This document shows, piece after piece, positions 16,305-25,641 of a DNA stretch of 37,009 bases. The stretch is from Bacteroidota bacterium (lineage in GTDB: Bacteria > Bacteroidota > Bacteroidia > Bacteroidales > F082). The translations under genes were made by a program, and so were the position numbers. Within the stretch, counting starts at the first letter, position 1. Every line of letters starts with the position of its first letter. Location: assembly GCA_013203805.1 (NCBI GenBank), contig JABMPH010000440.1:1-37009 (forward strand), in the 5' to 3' direction. The notes beneath the pieces were generated by a model. That model made no database searches and was not told the DNA's origin. It saw only the letters and a program-made list of their open reading frames with translations.

Positions 16305-17537
16305 ATGTTTATACTTGACAGATGGATTGAAATAATTAGCGTAATTAGGCGAAATAAACTCCGTACTTTCCTTACAGGATTTAGTGTAACATGGGGGATA
16401 TTTATGTTGATTATACTTCTGGGATCAGGACACGGATTGGAAAACGGTGTTCATGATCAGTTTAAGAGTTCTGCAGTAAACACTCTTTGGGTATGGGGAG
16501 GAGAAACTAGCAAGGCATACAAGGGATATAAACCAGGCCGCAACATAAGCTTTAAAAATGAAGATTATGACGATATAGTTAATCATATTGATGGTGTTGA
16601 ATATTTATCTGGCAGAATGCATGTATGGGGCGACAACACTGTTACATACAAGAGAGAGTACGGAGATTATGAGTTACGCAGTATACATCCCGATTATGGC
16701 ATTATTGAAAAAATTGTAGTGAAACAGGGTAGATTCATAAACGAAATTGATTTACAAAAAAACAGAAAAGTTGCCGTCATCGGCATAGGCGTCAAAGAAG
16801 TACTTTTTAAGCAGGAAGAAGCGATAGGTGAGCATATTAGCATTAGAGGTATTCCTTTTAAAGTTGTTGGAGTTTTTATGGATGATGATGGCCGTCAGGA
16901 TAACCAACGTGCAATATATTTACCGCTTACAACAGCACAAAAGGCTCTTGTTGGACGAGATATAATTAATACATTAGCAGTAACTGTTGGCAGTAAAGAG
17001 GTAGACGATAGTAAACGAATGGAAACAGAGATCCGCAAAAACTTCGCCGAAAGGCATGTATTTGATGTTGAAGACTTAAATGCAATGTTTATATGGAATG
17101 GTGTTGAAGAGTTTAAACAGTTTCAAGATTTATTTGCCGCAATAAGGATGTTTATATGGGTTATTGGAATAGGAACAATTGTTGCCGGAATTGTTGGTGT
17201 TAGTAATATAATGATGATATCTGTTAAAGAGCGCACTCGTGAAATAGGTATTAGGAAATCGTTGGGCGCAACGCCATGGTCGATTATTAATATGGTTATG
17301 CAAGAGGCAATTCTAATTACCGGGGTTGCAGGATATATGGGCTTGTTGCTTGGAATAGGTCTTCTCGAATTAATAAGCCCTCATATACAATCTGAGTTTT
17401 TTCGAAACCCTGAAGCTAATTTAGGAGTTTCCATAAGTGCAGTTATTGTTTTAATTATTGCTGGTACACTAGCGGGGTATGTTCCAGCAAGAAGAGCCGC
17501 AGCCATCAAACCCGTTGAAGCCCTAAAAGAAGAATAA
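16305..17537 (+). CDS. MacB/FtsX-type ABC transporter permease (first of pair)
   Basis: A 410-residue membrane protein of the MacB/FtsX class. It has an N-terminal helix within RTFLTGFSVTWGIFMLIILL (about residues 20-40) and a periplasmic MacB_PCD domain (about 45-270) with KVAVIGIGVKEVLF and PFKVVGVFMDDD. Three C-terminal helices follow (about 283-305, 335-355, 375-395) around ISVKERTREIGIRKSLGATP, the coupling-helix motif contacting an ATPase. The end PARRAAAIKPVEALKEE is typical. Such permeases drive mechanotransmission across the envelope or lipoprotein/peptide export. The partner ATPase and membrane-fusion protein are not encoded nearby. It is followed 24 bp later by a close paralogue. 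Confidence 0.9.
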   Translation: MFILDRWIEIISVIRRNKLRTFLTGFSVTWGIFMLIILLGSGHGLENGVHDQFKSSAVNTLWVWGGETSKAYKGYKPGRNISFKNEDYDDIVNHIDGVEYLSGRMHVWGDNTVTYKREYGDYELRSIHPDYGIIEKIVVKQGRFINEIDLQKNRKVAVIGIGVKEVLFKQEEAIGEHISIRGIPFKVVGVFMDDDGRQDNQRAIYLPLTTAQKALVGRDIINTLAVTVGSKEVDDSKRMETEIRKNFAERHVFDVEDLNAMFIWNGVEEFKQFQDLFAAIRMFIWVIGIGTIVAGIVGVSNIMMISVKERTREIGIRKSLGATPWSIINMVMQEAILITGVAGYMGLLLGIGLLELISPHIQSEFFRNPEANLGVSISAVIVLIIAGTLAGYVPARRAAAIKPVEALKEE

Positions 17538-17561
17538 AGATATTAAACCTAAATAAGCATT

Positions 17562-18830
17562 ATGTTTAATCGCGATAATTGGCAAGAAATATTTCAAACA
17601 CTTAAGAAAAACAAGATTCGAACTTTGTTAACAGCTTTTGGTGTTTTTTGGGGAATATTTATGCTCATTATTATGCTGGGTTCGGGGGCAGGACTTGAAA
17701 ACGGAGTTTCCTCAGGGATGGGGGATTTTGCAACTAACAGCTTCTTTGTATGGACACAGCGTACATCAATCCCATATAAAGGTTTTCCAAGAGGACGCCA
17801 CTTTAATTTTAAAAATGATGATATTGATGCCCTTAAGGCAAATATCCACGAAATTAAATATATCGCACCTAAAATAACTGGCTGGTCAGCAGGTGATGGA
17901 ACTAATAATACCGTAAGAAAGGATAAAACCGGAGCCTTCACCATTAAAGGAGAGTTCCCCGACTGGGAGAAAGTTGATCCAATGGAGATAGATGGTCGTT
18001 TCCTTAATCAAATTGACCTCAATGAACAAAGAAAAGTAGCAGTAATAGGAACTCGGGTAAAAGAGGTTCTGTTTGAACCTGAAGAAGATCCCATTGGCCA
18101 GTCTATAAAAATTAAAGGAATATATTTTACTGTTGTTGGCGTTTTTAAACCTTTAAACACTCAAATTAATTTCGGAGGAGAAAAAGAACAGACTATTTAT
18201 ATTCCACTTACCACACTCCAAAAAACATATAATTATGGCGACATTGTAGGATGGTTTTCGATTACTGCAAAAGATGACGAATACGCCCCTGAAGTTGAAG
18301 AAAAAACCATGAAATTTCTGGCAGCACGCCACGGAATTCACCCTGATGACAAAGAGGCTTTCGGGCATTTTAATTTGGCCGAAGAATTTGAACAAATGAA
18401 TGGATTATTCAATGGAATTGAAGCACTTATATGGATAGTGGGAATTGGCACTTTGCTTGCCGGTGTTATTGGCATTAGCAACATTATGCTGGTTATTGTA
18501 AAGGAACGAACCCGCGAAATTGGAGTCAAACGAGCACTTGGCGCTACACCCATGCAGGTAATGGTACAAATAATTACTGAATCGGTTTTCCTAACTACCA
18601 TATCCGGTTATGTTGGTTTGGTAGCCGGAGTTGGATTAATAGAAGCAATAAATACTGCTTTAACAAAATTTCAAATTGAAAATGAAATGTTTAAGAATCC
18701 TGAAGTAGACTTTTCAACTGCAATTATAGCACTCATAATACTAATTTTTGCTGGAGCTCTGGCTGGAGTGATTCCTGCCAATAGAGCCATAAGCATAAAA
18801 CCTGTTGATGCTTTAAGGGCAGAGGATTAG
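17562..18830 (+). CDS. MacB/FtsX-type ABC transporter permease (second of pair)
   Basis: A 422-residue paralogue of the preceding permease with the same order of parts: IRTLLTAFGVFWGIFMLIIM (helix 1), a MacB_PCD periplasmic domain with RKVAVIGTRVKEVLF and YFTVVGVFKPL, then VIVKERTREIGVKRALGATP and three C-terminal helices ending PANRAISIKPVDALRAE. The two proteins match motif for motif, so they probably arose by tandem duplication and form a heterodimer. They need an ATPase encoded elsewhere. The gene ends 4 bp before the convergent GH92 stop codon, with no terminator visible between them. Confidence 0.9.
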   Translation: MFNRDNWQEIFQTLKKNKIRTLLTAFGVFWGIFMLIIMLGSGAGLENGVSSGMGDFATNSFFVWTQRTSIPYKGFPRGRHFNFKNDDIDALKANIHEIKYIAPKITGWSAGDGTNNTVRKDKTGAFTIKGEFPDWEKVDPMEIDGRFLNQIDLNEQRKVAVIGTRVKEVLFEPEEDPIGQSIKIKGIYFTVVGVFKPLNTQINFGGEKEQTIYIPLTTLQKTYNYGDIVGWFSITAKDDEYAPEVEEKTMKFLAARHGIHPDDKEAFGHFNLAEEFEQMNGLFNGIEALIWIVGIGTLLAGVIGISNIMLVIVKERTREIGVKRALGATPMQVMVQIITESVFLTTISGYVGLVAGVGLIEAINTALTKFQIENEMFKNPEVDFSTAIIALIILIFAGALAGVIPANRAISIKPVDALRAED

Positions 18831-18834
18831 CACA

Positions 18835-21786
18835 TTACTTAGCCCATATCTCGTCAACAAAAATCCAACAAGGATTGCCTGCTCCCTTATGCCAACTGGG
18901 GCACATCCCAAGTGATTTTGCATCTACTTTTAAAAACCTGATAGTCTTATTGATGTTTCTTATTTCAAAGTCTTTTATAATTCCGCCGGTTTGTTTTGGC
19001 CCAATATCATTCTCAACTTTACCAAGTATGAAATAGTTTTTTCCGTCCATAGAGCCTTCAAATTTTACGTGCCGTGGCATGAATACCCATGAATTTTCAT
19101 CTTGCAAAAATCCGGCACCAACTACACTAATCTTCCTAGTTTCTCCAAAATCAATAATCACATCCAAATCAGGCCCGTAATATCCCTGCCAGTTTCCTGT
19201 GCGGAAGTTATCTCCTCCTCTAATTGTATTAATGAGGGCAATATCTCCTCCTGCTGTATATTGTGGACTATATTCTGTATTGATGGTAATATTCATGGTC
19301 CCGGGAATTTTGATAAACTCAGCTTCCTCAGTAAAACTCCTCTTCTCATTATTTTCTGAATAAGCAGTAAGTAATGTATTTCTAACTAATTGTATTGGAG
19401 TTGAATACTTTTCTGAAATACTTTCTTGTTTAGAAAACCATATGTCAGTATTGTTTTGAATATCAGCTAACGATACAATTATTTTTTCAGTAAAAGTTTT
19501 TGATGGTGCCTTGAAATATGGCACAGGAGTAATTAAATTAGTAGTAATTTTCTGAAACGGGCGATCTTCAACCTTTTTACCAAATTCAGGATTTGGTGTT
19601 GATCCCATATTGAATATTAATTCACCTCCACTCATTATCATATCATGAGTTATATATGACTTTGTGTAGAAATTATCATCATAAGATACCGATTGAATAA
19701 ATATATCATCTTTACTATCTCGCAGGGCCTTTATTGAAAACACTTTTCCATTTTCAAGATTTATCAGCATCTCATTAAAAAGTGGAGTCCCCATTACATA
19801 GATATCGCTTCCCGGTGTAACCGGATACATACCCATTGCACTCATAACATACCATGCCGACATCTGTCCACAATCTTCGTTGCCGCTAAGCCCATCAGGA
19901 GCATTTGAATAAAGTTCAGTACTGATTTGATGAATTAGCTTCTGCGTTTTCCATGGTTTACCCACATAGTTATAAAGATAAGCCATGTGATGACTTGGTT
20001 CATTACCATGTGCATACTGACCAATCAATCCTGTAATATCCGATTGATGTCTGCCCGAAAGTTCAATTTTAGTATTGAATAATGTATCAAGTTTAGATTC
20101 ATAACCAGCATCACTTCCAAGTAGGTCAATATGAGTATTAATATCCTGGGGGACAAAAAAGTTGTACTGCCATGTGTTGGCTTCGGTAAGCATAAAATTA
20201 ACCTGTGTAGGATCAAAAGGCACAACAAAGCAACCATTACTTTTGCCCCTAAAGAAACCGGTTTCTTTGTCAAAAATGTTTTTGTAATATTGACCTCGCT
20301 GAATAAAATTATTGAAAGTAGTAGTATCTCCCAGCCCCTTTGCAAGTTCTGATATACACCAGTCATCATAGGCATATTCAAGTGTTTTTGAAACTGATTC
20401 GCCCTCTTTATCAGCTGGAATATATCCTTTTGATTTGAAATATTTCAATCCAAATTGATCTGCATTAGCTGTTTGTATCATAGCTTTTAATGCAAGTTCG
20501 GCATCAAAACCTCTGATACCTTTTACCCAAGCATCGGTGATAACAGGAATTGAATTGTAACCAATCATGCAGTTGGTTTCACAAGCGGCCAGTTCCCAAA
20601 CAGGTAATAACTGATCATGTTTATACATATCAAGCATCGAGTTGATAAGATGGTTGGTTTTTTTCTGCTCAATAATTGTAAATAACGGGTGTAAGGCTCT
20701 AAATGTGTCCCAGAGAGAAAACACTGTGTGCATTTCAAAGGTTGTATCTTTATGGATGTTACCATCATGTCCCCTGAAACGACTATCCACATCAGATGAC
20801 ATATAGGGAGCAAGCATAGAGTGATACATCGCAGTATAAAAAATTGCTTTCTCATCTTCAGTACCACCAACAACAGATATTTTATTCATCTTGTCATTCC
20901 AGATGTTATAAGCCTGTTTTTTAATCCCATCAAAATCCCAACCTTTAATTTCCTCCTTGCAGTTTGCGATTGCTCCATCATAATCCACTGATGAAATACC
21001 AACTTTAGCCATTATTGGTTTCCCATCGTTGATACCAAAGTTTAGAACAGCAATTAAACTATCAGCCTGTGCTGATTTTTCGTTATGTATAAATTCACCA
21101 TCTACAACAATGTCTTGTGAAACAAAAGGCTTAGAAAAATTTGCATAGAAAAAAACAACCTGATCGTTTGCCCATGCCTTTGTTCGACGGAATCCCAATA
21201 CTTCATGATCACTTATGAATTTTATTTCAGCATCCAATATTTTCTCAGTAACAACACTTTCTACTAAATCAATCAGTATTCGTGCAGTATCTGTTTTCGG
21301 AAAACTGTATTTATGAAATCCTACTCTTTGAGTTGCTGTTAGTTCAACATCGATATTATTATCGAGGTTTACAGAATAATATCCTGCGATCGCTTTCTCA
21401 TTCTTATGACTGAATTTTGATCCATAACCCGCGGTGGCGTTATCAGGGTTGCCGGGCGTTATTTTTAACTCACCCACCATTGGAATAAACCTAATATCAC
21501 CATAATCTCCAACACCAGTACCACTTAAGTGCATGTGACTAAAGCCTAAAATAAAATCGTCACTATAGTGATATCCGGAACAACCGTCCCAGCTGTCTTT
21601 TCTTGTATCAGGACTTAACTGAACCATACCAAATGGTGTAGTAGCCCCGGGATAGGTGTGACCATGTCCACCTGTGCCAATAAAGGGGTTTATATATTCG
21701 GCAGGTAACCTGGACTCTGTTTCACAACCCACAAACAAGAAAATACCTATAAACAGAATAACTGTGTTTTTAACTAATCTCAACAT
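18835..21786 (-). CDS. GH92 family alpha-mannosidase lipoprotein with C-terminal F5/8-type (CBM32-like) domain
   Basis: A 983-residue surface lipoprotein (FVGCE, Cys21). The GH92 domain spans roughly 28-790: YINPFIGTGGHGHTYPGATT at the start, then GFSHMHLSGTGVGDYGD, NGNEPSHHMAYLYNY-type motifs, and the catalytic-acid motif GNEDCGQMSAW with Glu637. GH92 enzymes are calcium-dependent exo-alpha-mannosidases acting on N-glycan high-mannose or fungal mannan. A C-terminal beta-sandwich (about 830-983), including GDNFRTGNWQGYYG and a closing FVDEIWAK, resembles F5/8-type C carbohydrate-binding domains. The gene starts 12 bp after the in-frame end of the broken GH20 gene, so they share a transcript. 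All conserved GH92 motifs appear intact. Confidence 0.93.
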   Translation of the reverse strand: MLRLVKNTVILFIGIFLFVGCETESRLPAEYINPFIGTGGHGHTYPGATTPFGMVQLSPDTRKDSWDGCSGYHYSDDFILGFSHMHLSGTGVGDYGDIRFIPMVGELKITPGNPDNATAGYGSKFSHKNEKAIAGYYSVNLDNNIDVELTATQRVGFHKYSFPKTDTARILIDLVESVVTEKILDAEIKFISDHEVLGFRRTKAWANDQVVFFYANFSKPFVSQDIVVDGEFIHNEKSAQADSLIAVLNFGINDGKPIMAKVGISSVDYDGAIANCKEEIKGWDFDGIKKQAYNIWNDKMNKISVVGGTEDEKAIFYTAMYHSMLAPYMSSDVDSRFRGHDGNIHKDTTFEMHTVFSLWDTFRALHPLFTIIEQKKTNHLINSMLDMYKHDQLLPVWELAACETNCMIGYNSIPVITDAWVKGIRGFDAELALKAMIQTANADQFGLKYFKSKGYIPADKEGESVSKTLEYAYDDWCISELAKGLGDTTTFNNFIQRGQYYKNIFDKETGFFRGKSNGCFVVPFDPTQVNFMLTEANTWQYNFFVPQDINTHIDLLGSDAGYESKLDTLFNTKIELSGRHQSDITGLIGQYAHGNEPSHHMAYLYNYVGKPWKTQKLIHQISTELYSNAPDGLSGNEDCGQMSAWYVMSAMGMYPVTPGSDIYVMGTPLFNEMLINLENGKVFSIKALRDSKDDIFIQSVSYDDNFYTKSYITHDMIMSGGELIFNMGSTPNPEFGKKVEDRPFQKITTNLITPVPYFKAPSKTFTEKIIVSLADIQNNTDIWFSKQESISEKYSTPIQLVRNTLLTAYSENNEKRSFTEEAEFIKIPGTMNITINTEYSPQYTAGGDIALINTIRGGDNFRTGNWQGYYGPDLDVIIDFGETRKISVVGAGFLQDENSWVFMPRHVKFEGSMDGKNYFILGKVENDIGPKQTGGIIKDFEIRNINKTIRFLKVDAKSLGMCPSWHKGAGNPCWIFVDEIWAK

Positions 21787-21798
21787 ATGCCTTAAAAT

Positions 21799-23214
21799 TT
21801 ATTTGGTTTCGAATGGATGATCGCAATAATTATAGCCCATTTTATCGTAAAATACGAAATGAGTAACAATTTTATTTTTAAACAGATTCCAGTTTTTATC
21901 ACCAGTCCATATAACTTCACTTAAAGCTGCCATTCGTTAAAGCACCATATATTCAACATATTCTGGGGTTTCCATATATTCGGTCCAAACGTTGCCTTGC
22001 GCTCCCATAATATGATTGGCTTCCTCACTAGTTAATGAATCAGCAACAGGTTCGTACGAGTAAACTTTTTCAAGAGTTGTAAAACCTCCTATTGCAAGTG
22101 GCTCTAATTCACGGTTAGCATGATAATGATCGAAATAGCAATGCGATCCCGGAGTCATTATTGCATCGTGGTCTTGCCTGGCGGCAGCAATTCCACCCTC
22201 AGTTCCACGCCACGACATAACCGTTGCATTTGGCGCAAGTCCACCTTCCAGAATTTCGTCCCACCCAATAATTCTTCTTCCATGGCTGTTCAAGAATTTT
22301 TCCATTCTTTGAATAAAGTAACTTTGAAGTTCATGCTCATCTCTCAAGCCTTCACGTACAATAACAGCCTGACAAGTTGAACATTCTTTCCATCTGGATT
22401 TTGGTGCTTCATCACCACCAATATGTATATATTTTGATGGAAACAGTTCCATAACCTCAAGTAATACATTCTCCAAAAATTCAAATGTCTCCTCTTTAGT
22501 ACAGTAAATATCTTCAAAAACTCCCCAACGGGTAGCCACTTCATAGGGACCTCCTGTACAACCAAGTTCGGGGTAGGCAGCTAGGGCAGCCAACGAATGT
22601 CCCGGCATTTCGATTTCAGGAATTACTGTAATTTGACGATCAGATGCGTAAACAACAATCTCTCTTACTTCATCTTGTGTATAATATCCGCCGTATGGTT
22701 TTCCATCAAATTTATGTGGCTTATCCCCATAATGACCTAAGAGGGTTTCTTTTCTCATGGAGCTTATTTCAGCCAATTTTGGATATTTTTTAATTTCAAT
22801 CCTCCAACCCTGGTCTTCGGTTAAATGCCAATGGAATGTGTTGAACTTGTAAAATGCCAAAAGATCAATATATTTCTTTTCAATTATTAATGAATAACCT
22901 TCATTACCTGAATCCTCATTCCCTGAATTGAGTTTTATAAAGATACCTCTGTGGGAATTATTATCTTCAATTTGTTTGGTCTCAAGCTTAAGACCAAATG
23001 AATTGAAAACTAATTCAGAAAAATATGTTGCTTGAACAGCTATTTCTTCATTATTTGGATAATTAATCTCAACACCGCTATCAAAAACAAACGCTGAGTT
23101 ACTTATCTCAATTTGTTGAGGTTGTGGAATTATCATTACATCATTTGTTTCATATCTACAGCATGATGATATTACAAACAAAAAGATTAGAATAAAAAAG
23201 GGAGCAGTCTTCAT
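21799..23214 (-). pseudogene. GH20 beta-N-acetylhexosaminidase with in-frame nonsense codon and internal deletion
   Basis: Lipoprotein signal (ISSCC), a GH20b-type N-domain, then the GH20 barrel with NTFHWHLTEDQGWRIEIKKY, PEIEMPGHSLAALAAYPEL and the catalytic pair Asp268-Glu269 in IGGDEAPKSRW. Two lesions are visible. First, a TAA at 21939-21937 stands where the family has the Pro of PRMAALSEV; the next codons still read RMAALSEVIWTG in frame to a second TAA at 21801-21799, giving 425 residues instead of 471. Second, GYSLIIE is joined directly to KKYIDLLAFYKF near 22878, without the usual ~60-70 residues that include the first barrel strand and its substrate-binding Arg. Both point to an inactive enzyme. 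It is followed by the intact GH92 gene. Confidence 0.85.
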
Positions 23215-23255
23215 ATTTAATCTGGCTTAAATGAACACTTAAATTTCGAAACAGA

Positions 23256-23285
23256 CAAAGTTATTTATTTTGACGATCAGCCAAA
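23256..23285 (-). promoter_or_regulatory. Promoter of the GH20-GH92 operon
   Basis: On the minus strand TTTG (23285-23282), an 18-bp spacer and TAACTTTG (23263-23256; exact -7) lie 41 bp upstream of the GH20 ATG. Sequence and spacing are close to the Bacteroidota consensus. Confidence 0.52.
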
Positions 23286-23321
23286 CAAAATCATGTGATA
23301 GTTGTATCAATATTGGTTAAT

Positions 23322-23354
23322 AAAAAAAGTCCCCACGAGCATAGCCGTTGGGGA
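23322..23354 (-). terminator. Intrinsic terminator of the YIDDIP repeat gene
   Basis: Reading the minus strand, CCCCAACG, an 8-nt loop and CGTGGGG form a GC-rich stem (one bulged A), followed by ACTTTTTTT. It lies about 60 bp after the stop codon at 23413 and separates this gene from the GH20-GH92 operon. Confidence 0.8.
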
Positions 23355-23412
23355 GGTAGGCTTTGGTTCAATCTTAACCCTATATGTTGAGTGGTTGAGT
23401 ATGTTTTGATTA

Positions 23413-23769
23413 TTAATTTTTTGCAAAATGTTTAACTGTGGTTAATACAATTGCACATAATGTTGGGATATCATCGATATATCCTTCTTCCTCAAAACTG
23501 AACTGTTGTGAAACTGCATCAGTATATAATCTCAATCTGGTTAGATAATCCTGGCTAAAAGGTATGTCGTCAATATACTCTTCTTCAACTAATGAAAAGT
23601 CTAATTCAAGAGCTTTTTCATATTTTACTTGTAATTCAATTTGCTCCAGATTGAAAGGAATATCATCTATATATTGTTCTTCTTCGAATTCAAAACCGGC
23701 AGCAAAAATATTAAGTGAGATAAGTAGGGCAGCTATTAGTAGGGCGGTAGATTTAGTAAAAGTTTTCAT
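23413..23769 (-). CDS. Small exported protein with three acidic YIDDIP repeats
   Basis: A 118-residue protein with a standard signal peptide (cleavage probably near FAA, residues 22-24). The mature part contains EEEQYIDDIPF (29-39), EEEYIDDIPF (62-71) and EEEGYIDDIPT (93-103). The YIDDIP cores begin at residues 33, 65 and 97, an exact 32-residue period, with less conserved amphipathic spacers. The tail (LCAIVLTTVKHFAKN) departs from the pattern. No Pfam-type domain was recognised. The repeats could bind a cation or mediate a short linear-motif interaction; neither is shown. The gene is monocistronic, with its own -7 box, an upstream direct-repeat cluster and a strong terminator. Similar EEEEYIDDIPF-type proteins seem familiar from other Bacteroidota, from memory only. 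Confidence 0.75.
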   Translation of the reverse strand: MKTFTKSTALLIAALLISLNIFAAGFEFEEEQYIDDIPFNLEQIELQVKYEKALELDFSLVEEEYIDDIPFSQDYLTRLRLYTDAVSQQFSFEEEGYIDDIPTLCAIVLTTVKHFAKN

Positions 23770-23803
23770 CGTTTCTATTTTTTATCTGTGATTAATTATG
23801 AAG

Positions 23804-23811
23804 CAAAAATA
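23804..23811 (-). promoter_or_regulatory. -7 box of the YIDDIP repeat gene
   Basis: On the minus strand it reads TATTTTTG, an exact TAnnTTTG match 34 bp before the ATG at 23769. The nearest -33-like TTTG is 25 bp further upstream, too distant, which fits a promoter that relies on an activator at the upstream direct repeats. Confidence 0.5.
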
Positions 23812-23844
23812 TGCTCAATAATGGCTCATGTAAATACAAAAAAG

Positions 23845-23904
23845 GCGAACTGTAGAGGATTTTCGGTGAACGGAGAACTAACCATAATTATTCCGGTAAA
23901 CGGA
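23845..23904 (-). promoter_or_regulatory. Direct-repeat cluster, possible LytTR-type operator
   Basis: Minus-strand half-sites TCCGTTTAC (23904-23896), TCCGTTCAC (23874-23866) and ACAGTTCGC (23853-23845) resemble the LytTR half-site [TA][AC][CA]GTTN[AG][TG], each missing only the last position. The two promoter-proximal sites are 21 bp apart start to start (12-bp gap), the usual LytTR spacing; the distal one is 30 bp further out. The proximal site ends 33 bp before the -7 box of the YIDDIP gene. Confidence 0.45.
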
Positions 23905-23978
23905 GAATAATCATTCCGAAACAAAAAAGTTATAGGCTTGACAGCAATGGTTTAGTGGGGTAATATTAAACTGTTAAA

Positions 23979-25619
23979 CTATATCCCCTGCTTATTATTA
24001 GTATATTTGGATATTAACTCAAATCTCAGGTCCTGAAATAACTTGTGAGTACTATTCATCCTTTCGATTGTTAAGTTTGTTAGATATTCTGATGCCTTTT
24101 CGGGACTCTCTTTGAGAAGTTCAATAACCTTCTTGTCCACATCAGCCTGCTCATTAAAAAAGCTGGCTTCGAGGGGGTCTCTTCTTTCACGAAGTGTATT
24201 GGCAGCATCCTGCCATTTCAAGTATAGCAGATTATCTACGAAATCAACACACCATCGAATACTGTTTTCCTGAAATTCAGCCGGATCATAAGTTTTGTAA
24301 CATTCGGCAACATCTGTAACACCTGAATATATTGGCACATATGCGCTGGTGTAGGCATTATCAACATAAAACCAATAAATACCTCCAACTTCATTGGGGA
24401 GCCATCCACGGAGTTGTGTTATCATTCCATACTCACCTCTTGCACGGGCAACATTCCGTCGTTTATTTATTTTCAATACCTCACGCATATCCTTTGTTGG
24501 AAAAGGAGTAGCAATTGCGCTCTTAACTAATTCGCCCTTTTCGTTTGGGATATACCAAACCGGTGCATTCTCCTTATCATAAATAGTTCCGGTAAATGTG
24601 GATCTCTGAAAAGCCATTATATCTTGGACCGAAATATTACTATCAGGCTTTACTGAGAAGGGATATAGTGATAATGGTTCAACCCATTGAGTGTACTGAT
24701 CTTCTCCAGCCCATGGTGATGTTGTAAATCTATCGGGCCAGTTAGCATAATCTGGAGCGTAGGAAGCATAAAATAACCAGAACCTTGATGTTGCCCATTC
24801 GCGTGGAATTGGAGTATATGCTTCTTGCCAAATAAAAGCTTTTCCTGATGTTGGATCGTACCAACCTCTGTCGATTGCTTCCTGTTTATAATTTGAAGAT
24901 GCCCAAAAATTAGCCTTGTCTTTTAGATTAATTTGCTTGATAATACTCCAATTCGGAATAACCAGAGCATGATCATCAGGCACACGTTGAGCGGCCCAGA
25001 TACATCCGGGTTTTCCACTTTTAGGGTCCCATTCGTTACCCACACTAAATACTTCCAATACCCAAATCTCATTTACATCAGCAATTACCAACGATTCGCT
25101 TTCTCCTACACAGGAAGGCAGGAAACCGTAAGTTTCCAATAATTTGGTAATTAATGATAATGCTTCCTCAGCAGTTGTACATCGCTGTAAAGCAAATGCC
25201 TGAGTTTGTTCAATGGTCATTATTTGCTTACAAACAGCTCTGTCGAGTTTTAACTCTTCCCTTTGGCTTGTTGTGCTTTCGCCAATGGCCAATTGGTGGG
25301 CATTCATTTGCGGATATGCTGATTGAAAATAACTATTGGTTTTCTTAACCTGTGGAATCTCACCCAATATTTCACCATAATCACCTAGATCGCGACCCAA
25401 ATCTACCATTCCCCAAAAAACAGGAGTTGTTGCACCTGTTTCAAATGATTGTCCGGGAACATGATGAATACGACAATCGGGACCGGCATCGGTGTGTGAA
25501 ATTATTACTGAACCATCAGCGGAAGCTTTTTTACCAACAGCAATAATTGTGCAGGCAGATGTTATTTGTATTGAATATACAAGGAATAAGGTTAGGGTAA
25601 AAATTATTCTATTTGTCAT
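23979..25619 (-). CDS. C69 family dipeptidase (exported, Ntn-hydrolase type)
   Basis: A 546-residue peptidase. A signal peptide is followed at once by SACTIIAVGKKASADGS, where Cys23 is the expected N-terminal nucleophile exposed by maturation, as in PepD-type C69 dipeptidases. HTDAG and the later LGDYGEILGEIPQV and GESTTSQREEL are typical. It hydrolyses dipeptides, probably in the periplasm or at the surface. The ATG at 25619 is chosen because it gives a normal-length signal peptide; a start at 25673 would overlap the aminopeptidase P gene. With that start, it follows the aminopeptidase gene by 22 bp as second gene of a peptide-catabolism operon. Length is within the family range. Confidence 0.9.
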   Translation of the reverse strand: MTNRIIFTLTLFLVYSIQITSACTIIAVGKKASADGSVIISHTDAGPDCRIHHVPGQSFETGATTPVFWGMVDLGRDLGDYGEILGEIPQVKKTNSYFQSAYPQMNAHQLAIGESTTSQREELKLDRAVCKQIMTIEQTQAFALQRCTTAEEALSLITKLLETYGFLPSCVGESESLVIADVNEIWVLEVFSVGNEWDPKSGKPGCIWAAQRVPDDHALVIPNWSIIKQINLKDKANFWASSNYKQEAIDRGWYDPTSGKAFIWQEAYTPIPREWATSRFWLFYASYAPDYANWPDRFTTSPWAGEDQYTQWVEPLSLYPFSVKPDSNISVQDIMAFQRSTFTGTIYDKENAPVWYIPNEKGELVKSAIATPFPTKDMREVLKINKRRNVARARGEYGMITQLRGWLPNEVGGIYWFYVDNAYTSAYVPIYSGVTDVAECYKTYDPAEFQENSIRWCVDFVDNLLYLKWQDAANTLRERRDPLEASFFNEQADVDKKVIELLKESPEKASEYLTNLTIERMNSTHKLFQDLRFELISKYTNNKQGI

Positions 25620-25641
25620 TTTATTGATTTTGATATTATAA

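Noticed and set aside
21937-21939. Stop-codon readthrough or recoding in the GH20 gene
   Set aside because: TAA is the normal stop for many genes here, no recoding signal is visible, and a second internal deletion in the same gene favours simple decay.
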